Source of the DNA: Actinomycetes bacterium
Lineage (GTDB): Bacteria; Actinomycetota; Actinomycetes; Actinomycetales; Microbacteriaceae
Reading direction: 5' to 3'
Assembly (NCBI GenBank): GCA_029779645.1
Contig: JAKPAC010000010.1
Span: 124,001 to 188,000, forward strand
Length of the DNA stretch: 64,000 nt
The translations under genes and the position numbers were made by a program. The notes under the pieces are model-generated. The model did no database searches and was not told the DNA's origin. It worked only from the letters and a program-made list of their open reading frames with translations. Positions 60,396-64,000 of this stretch are shown piece after piece (the first letter of the stretch is position 1; each line of letters begins with the position of its first letter).

Positions 60396-61825
60396 CGTGC
60401 GTCCTCCTCGTCGCGGCGGGTGTGCGACGGCGCGCCGTCGCCGGGCGCGCCCGGCTCCGGCCGTGTGGCGCCGTTGGGCTTGGTCCTGGCGCGATCCTTC
60501 TTGTGCTGCGCGCGCTGCGCGGCATGCTCGAGCTCGGCGGCGTGCCGCGCCTGCTCCTTCGCGAGGGCCCGCTCCTTGGCGGCGGCCTTTGCGACCTGGC
60601 GCTCGATCTCGGCCTTCACCCGCGCCTCTTCGCGCAGGATCTGCCGCTGGCGACGCGTGGGCGGCGGGTTGCGCTTGACCTTGACCGCGGTGCCGGACTC
60701 GGCGACGTCGCTCATCGCGTTCGAGGAGTTGACCTCGTGGCGGCGCGAGCGCACGAAGATGGCCGTGACGATCACGACGGCGAGCACGAAGTCGATCAGG
60801 ATGCCCCAGCCCGGCAGGGCGACCACGATCCAGGCGGCGATCGCGCCGACGGCGCCGGCGGCGGGCAGCGTGAGCACCCAGCCCACGAAGATCCGGCCGA
60901 CCGTGCCCCAGCGCACCTTCGAGCCGCGGCGGCCGAGGCCCGAGCCGATGACCGAGCCGGAGGCGACCTGCGTGGTCGACAGCGCGAAGCCCAGCGCGCT
61001 CGACGAGAGGATCGTCGCCGCGGTGGAGGTCTCGGCCGCGAAGCCCTGCGCCGGCTTGACGCTGGTGAGGCCCTTGCCGAGGGTGCGGATGATGCGCCAT
61101 CCGCCGCTGTACGTGCCGACGGCGATCGTCACCGCACAGGCGATGATGACCCACAGCTGCGGGTCGGCGTGCTCGGCGTTCTGCCAGCCGACGGTGATGA
61201 GCGCGAGGGTGATCACGCCCATGGTCTTCTGCGCGTCGTTCGTGCCGTGCGCGAGCGCGACCAGCGACGACGTGAAGATCTGGCCCCAGCGGAAGCCCGA
61301 GCGGCCGTCGGGCTTGTTGTCGTAGCGGCGGGTCATCGCGTAGGCGAGCTTCGTCACCGTGAACGCGATGATGCCGGCCGTGAGCGGCGCGATCAGCGCT
61401 GGCAGGATCACCTTGCTCATCACCACGCCGAAGTCGATCGCGAGCAGGCCCACGCCGACGAAGGTGGCGCCGATCAGGCCGCCGAACAGCGCGTGCGACG
61501 AGCTCGACGGCAGGCCCAGCAGCCACGTGAACATGTTCCACGTGATCGCGCCGATGAGCCCGGCGAAGATGATCGACGGGAACACGTCGGAGGCGATCGA
61601 CTCCTCCCGGATGATCCCGTGCGAGATCGTCTTCGACACCTCCGTCGAGAGGAAGGCGCCGACGAGATTGAGGACGGCTGCCAGGAGCACCGCGACCTTG
61701 GGCTTCAGAGCCCCGGTCGCGATGGGCGTGGCCATCGCGTTCGCGGTGTCGTGGAACCCGTTCGTGAAGTCGAAGAACAGGGCCAGGACGATGACCAAAA
61801 CAACGATCAGGGCTGCGGTTTCCAC
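60392..61825 (-). CDS. pit: Low-affinity inorganic phosphate transporter (Pit family)
   Basis: About 477 residues from GTG 61825. A frame to 61879 adds 18 Ser-rich residues, which look like leader sequence. The PiT signature 'LFFDFTNGFHDTANAMATPIATGALKP' begins the first repeat, and the second repeat carries 'VALAHGTNDAQKTMGVITLALI' (G-x-N-D-A-x-K-T/A). About ten helices are seen, with a long cytoplasmic C-terminus rich in Lys, Arg, Glu and Ala forming a likely coiled coil ('RQRQILREEARVKAEIERQVAKAAAKERALAKEQ'). It takes up metal-phosphate complexes by proton symport. Followed by the overlapping small membrane protein gene. Confidence 0.93.
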   Translation of the reverse strand: METAALIVVLVIVLALFFDFTNGFHDTANAMATPIATGALKPKVAVLLAAVLNLVGAFLSTEVSKTISHGIIREESIASDVFPSIIFAGLIGAITWNMFTWLLGLPSSSSHALFGGLIGATFVGVGLLAIDFGVVMSKVILPALIAPLTAGIIAFTVTKLAYAMTRRYDNKPDGRSGFRWGQIFTSSLVALAHGTNDAQKTMGVITLALITVGWQNAEHADPQLWVIIACAVTIAVGTYSGGWRIIRTLGKGLTSVKPAQGFAAETSTAATILSSSALGFALSTTQVASGSVIGSGLGRRGSKVRWGTVGRIFVGWVLTLPAAGAVGAIAAWIVVALPGWGILIDFVLAVVIVTAIFVRSRRHEVNSSNAMSDVAESGTAVKVKRNPPPTRRQRQILREEARVKAEIERQVAKAAAKERALAKEQARHAAELEHAAQRAQHKKDRARTKPNGATRPEPGAPGDGAPSHTRRDEEDAR

Positions 61826-61993
61826 CGGTCGCTTTCGTGTCTGAGAGTGAATGGATGTCGAAGAGGACGACGATGACAAACGAAGAGTTCACCGGGAATA
61901 TGGGCGCGATTCACCGCCCCGAAAGAATCCTTGCATCCCGCTTCGCCGGGGTCAACTTGAGCGGCGGCGCACGCGCTCGAGTAGCGTTGGAAC

Positions 61994-64000
61994 GTGAGCG
62001 AACGCAGCGAGATCGTCCCCCCTCCCGCCGAGCATGCAGGCACCCCGCCGGTGCCGCCGCCGGCCGCGCGGATCGCCACCTCGCGAACCCATCACGGGCA
62101 CACCTTCGACGACCCGTATGAGTGGATGCGCGACAAGGACGACGCCGCCGTCATCGCGCACCTGCAGGCCGAGAACGCCTACACCGAGGCCGCGACCTCG
62201 CACCTGGCGCCGCTGCGGGAGCGCATCTTCGACGAGATCCGCTCCCGCACCCTCGAGACCGACATGTCGGTTCCCGTGCGAGCGCACGGCTACTGGTACT
62301 TCGCCAGGAGCATCGAGGGCCAGCAGTACGGCGTGCGCTGCCGCGTGCCGATCGCGAGCGAGGAGGACTGGACTCCGCCGCGGGTCGAGCCGGGCACGAC
62401 GCTGCCCGGCGAGGAGGTGCTGTTCGACGCGAACGTCGAGGCCGAGGGGCACGAGTTCTTCTCGCTCGGCAGCTTCGACGTCTCGCGCGACGGTCGCCGC
62501 ATCCTGTTCGGCACAGACGTCACCGGCGACGAGCGCTACCTGCTCCGCGTGCGCGACCTGGCCAGCGGCGAGACGCTCGCCGACGAGATCGCGAACACCG
62601 CGGCCGGCGCCGACTTCTCGCCCGACGGCGAGTCGATCCTGTACACGACCCTCGACGACGCCTGGCGCCCCGACACCCTGTGGCGGCACGTGCTCGGCAC
62701 CGACAGCGCGGCCGACATGCAGCTGTTCCACGAGCCCGACGAGCGCTTCTGGCTGGGCGCCGGATTCACCCGCAGCGAGCGCTACCTCGTGATCAGCGTG
62801 GGCTCGTCGACCACCTCGGAGGTGCACCTGCTCGACGCCGACGATCTGGAGGGCGAGCCGCGAGTGGTCTGGCCGCGCGCCGAGGGTGTGGAGTACGGCA
62901 TCGACCACGCCGTCATCGACGGCCGCGATGTGCTGCTGGTGCTGCACAACGACCGCGCGCTCGACTTCGAGCTCGTCGCCGTCGACGCGGCCGCGCCCCA
63001 GGGCGCGCGCCGAGTGCTCATCCCGCACACCCCCGGCGTGCGCCTGCTCGACGTCGATGCGTTTCGCGACTGGGGCGTCGCGGAGTACCGGCGCGACGGG
63101 CTCACCCGCCTGGCGATCCTCGACTACGCGGGCGGCGCGCTCTCCGAGATCGACTTCGACGAGCCCCTGTTCACGGTCGGCGCCGCCGGCAACCCGGAGT
63201 GGGCCCAGCCGCTGATCCGGCTCGGCTACGCCTCGTTCGTGTCGCCCTCGACGGTGTTCGACTACGACGTCGCCGCCGAGCGGCTGCTGCGGCGCAAGCA
63301 GCAGGCCGTGCTGGGCGGCTACGACCCCGCCGACTACGCGCAGGCGCGCGTGTGGGCGCCCGCCGGAGACGGCACCCGCGTGCCCGTCTCGCTCGTGTGG
63401 AAGCGCTCGTTCGGCACGCCCGGCAGCCCGGACGCCGTGCCCGGGGGTGCCGGCCCGCGGCCGCTGCACCTGTACGGCTACGGCTCGTACGAGCACAGCA
63501 TCGACCCCGGCTTCTCGATCGCGCGGCTCTCGTCGCTTGACCGCGGGGTCGTCTTCGCCGTCGCGCACGTGCGTGGCGGCGGCGAGATGGGGCGCCAATG
63601 GTACGAGGACGGCAAGCTGGGCTTCAAGCGCAACACCTTCACCGACTTCGTGGACGTGGCCCGCCATCTGATCGACGCGGGATACACCTCGCCCGACCGG
63701 CTCGTCGCCGAGGGCGGCAGCGCCGGCGGGCTGCTGATGGGCGCGGTCGCGAACCTGGCCCCCGAGCTGTTCGCCGGCATCCTCGCCGAGGTGCCGTTCG
63801 TCGACGCGCTGACCACGATCCTCGACCCCTCGCTCCCCCTCACGGTGATCGAGTGGGAGGAATGGGGCGACCCGCTGCATGACGCCGACGTCTACGAGTA
63901 CATGCGCGGCTACACGCCGTACGAGAACGTGCGGGCGGATGCCACGTACCCGCGCATCCTCGCGGAGACCTCGCTGAACGACACCCGGGTCTCCTACGTC
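61994..64000 (+). CDS. ptrB: Oligopeptidase B-like S9 peptidase, 3' end beyond the window
   Basis: From GTG 61994 the frame is open for 669 codons to the window end. It opens 'VSERSEIVPPPAEHAG', continues 'HHGHTFDDPYEWMRDKDDAAVIAHLQAENAYTEAA' (the S9A N-terminal signature), a seven-bladed propeller region, and 'PLHLYGYGSYEHSIDPGFS', 'FAVAHVRGGGEMGRQWYEDGKLGFKRNTFTDF'. The nucleophile Ser is in 'AEGGSAGGLLMGAVANLAPELFAGILAEVPFVDAL'. The Asp and His of the triad would lie past the window. It cleaves short peptides after Arg or Lys. Cytoplasmic; starts 114 nt from the divergent Pit gene. Confidence 0.92.
   Translation, partial: MSERSEIVPPPAEHAGTPPVPPPAARIATSRTHHGHTFDDPYEWMRDKDDAAVIAHLQAENAYTEAATSHLAPLRERIFDEIRSRTLETDMSVPVRAHGYWYFARSIEGQQYGVRCRVPIASEEDWTPPRVEPGTTLPGEEVLFDANVEAEGHEFFSLGSFDVSRDGRRILFGTDVTGDERYLLRVRDLASGETLADEIANTAAGADFSPDGESILYTTLDDAWRPDTLWRHVLGTDSAADMQLFHEPDERFWLGAGFTRSERYLVISVGSSTTSEVHLLDADDLEGEPRVVWPRAEGVEYGIDHAVIDGRDVLLVLHNDRALDFELVAVDAAAPQGARRVLIPHTPGVRLLDVDAFRDWGVAEYRRDGLTRLAILDYAGGALSEIDFDEPLFTVGAAGNPEWAQPLIRLGYASFVSPSTVFDYDVAAERLLRRKQQAVLGGYDPADYAQARVWAPAGDGTRVPVSLVWKRSFGTPGSPDAVPGGAGPRPLHLYGYGSYEHSIDPGFSIARLSSLDRGVVFAVAHVRGGGEMGRQWYEDGKLGFKRNTFTDFVDVARHLIDAGYTSPDRLVAEGGSAGGLLMGAVANLAPELFAGILAEVPFVDALTTILDPSLPLTVIEWEEWGDPLHDADVYEYMRGYTPYENVRADATYPRILAETSLNDTRVSYV

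Overview
The window is about 70% G+C and gene-dense. It uses many GTG starts and chains genes through 4-nt ATGA/GTGA stop-start overlaps. The families present (DUF4245, DUF4307, DUF501, a DUF6264-like protein, the paired CE1758/CE1759 flavoenzymes, a mycosin-like protease beside ftsB, and a short-chain Z-prenyl transferase next to a hemolysin III protein) point to a high-GC actinobacterium, most likely Microbacteriaceae. This is inferred from gene content only; no rRNA or other phylogenetic marker was compared. Most of the window looks like core chromosome. No insertion sequence, prophage, CRISPR array or rRNA operon was seen.

Layout. 1-7.0 kb is an accessory stretch: a cupin fragment, a TDT-family transporter, small unknown genes, an HNH endonuclease, a VOC protein, a lipoprotein, a GNAT acetyltransferase, a HigBA toxin-antitoxin operon with a visible twin operator, a broken kinase gene, and a tandem duplication in which one copy is dead and carries a fossil of the ychF 3' end. 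7.0-13.7 kb holds ychF, a methyltransferase, a DEDDh exonuclease, rmuC, and the divergent pair glpX (fructose bisphosphatase) and fbaA (aldolase). 13.7-22.1 kb holds ispH with a membrane protein, a tightly overlapping xseA-xseB-DUF4245-carbonic anhydrase-fumC operon, and a two-component system in kinase-first order.

22.3-30.3 kb has an orphan prepilin peptidase, an aminotransferase with uppS, trhA, a small membrane protein, a DUF4307 protein, greA, ilvA and an AI-2E-type permease. Its order resembles the Rv1080c-Rv1086 neighbourhood of Mycobacterium tuberculosis, but the mca gene expected there is missing. 30.3-36.1 kb has a YcaQ-like DNA glycosylase, a membrane-anchored protein, LemA, and a coupled pair made of a PLP aldolase/racemase and an FAD lactone oxidase. 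At 36.1 kb lies a tRNA with anticodon UAA but a short variable loop, which is unusual for a leucine tRNA.

36.2-41.6 kb is the eno-ftsB-DUF501-mycosin-like protease-ndh block. 41.7-48.5 kb has an O-methyltransferase, a decayed PH-like fragment, a DUF4442 thioesterase-like protein, an APC permease, hisS, mazG and the CE1758/CE1759 pair with a palindrome inside its likely promoter. 48.7-64 kb has an acyltransferase, a 2-oxoglutarate/Fe(II) oxygenase, a 4-coumarate-CoA ligase-like enzyme, rpsO, YceI, an FKBP isomerase, a PrsW-like protease, an FAH-family hydrolase, aspA, a metallophosphoesterase, a Pit phosphate transporter with a coupled small membrane protein, and an oligopeptidase B gene cut by the window end.

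Central carbon genes are scattered (glpX, fbaA, eno, fumC, aspA, ilvA), each in its own transcription unit. Most units end in strong GC-rich hairpins with little or no U-tract, as is usual in high-GC actinobacteria. I did not find a convincing large new system. The best leads are the short-variable-loop tRNA-Leu(UAA), the duplication/decay scar at 6.1-7.1 kb, the CE1758/CE1759 operon with its palindrome, the FAD oxidase/PLP aldolase pair, and a pervasive GGATGC/GCATCC word bias.
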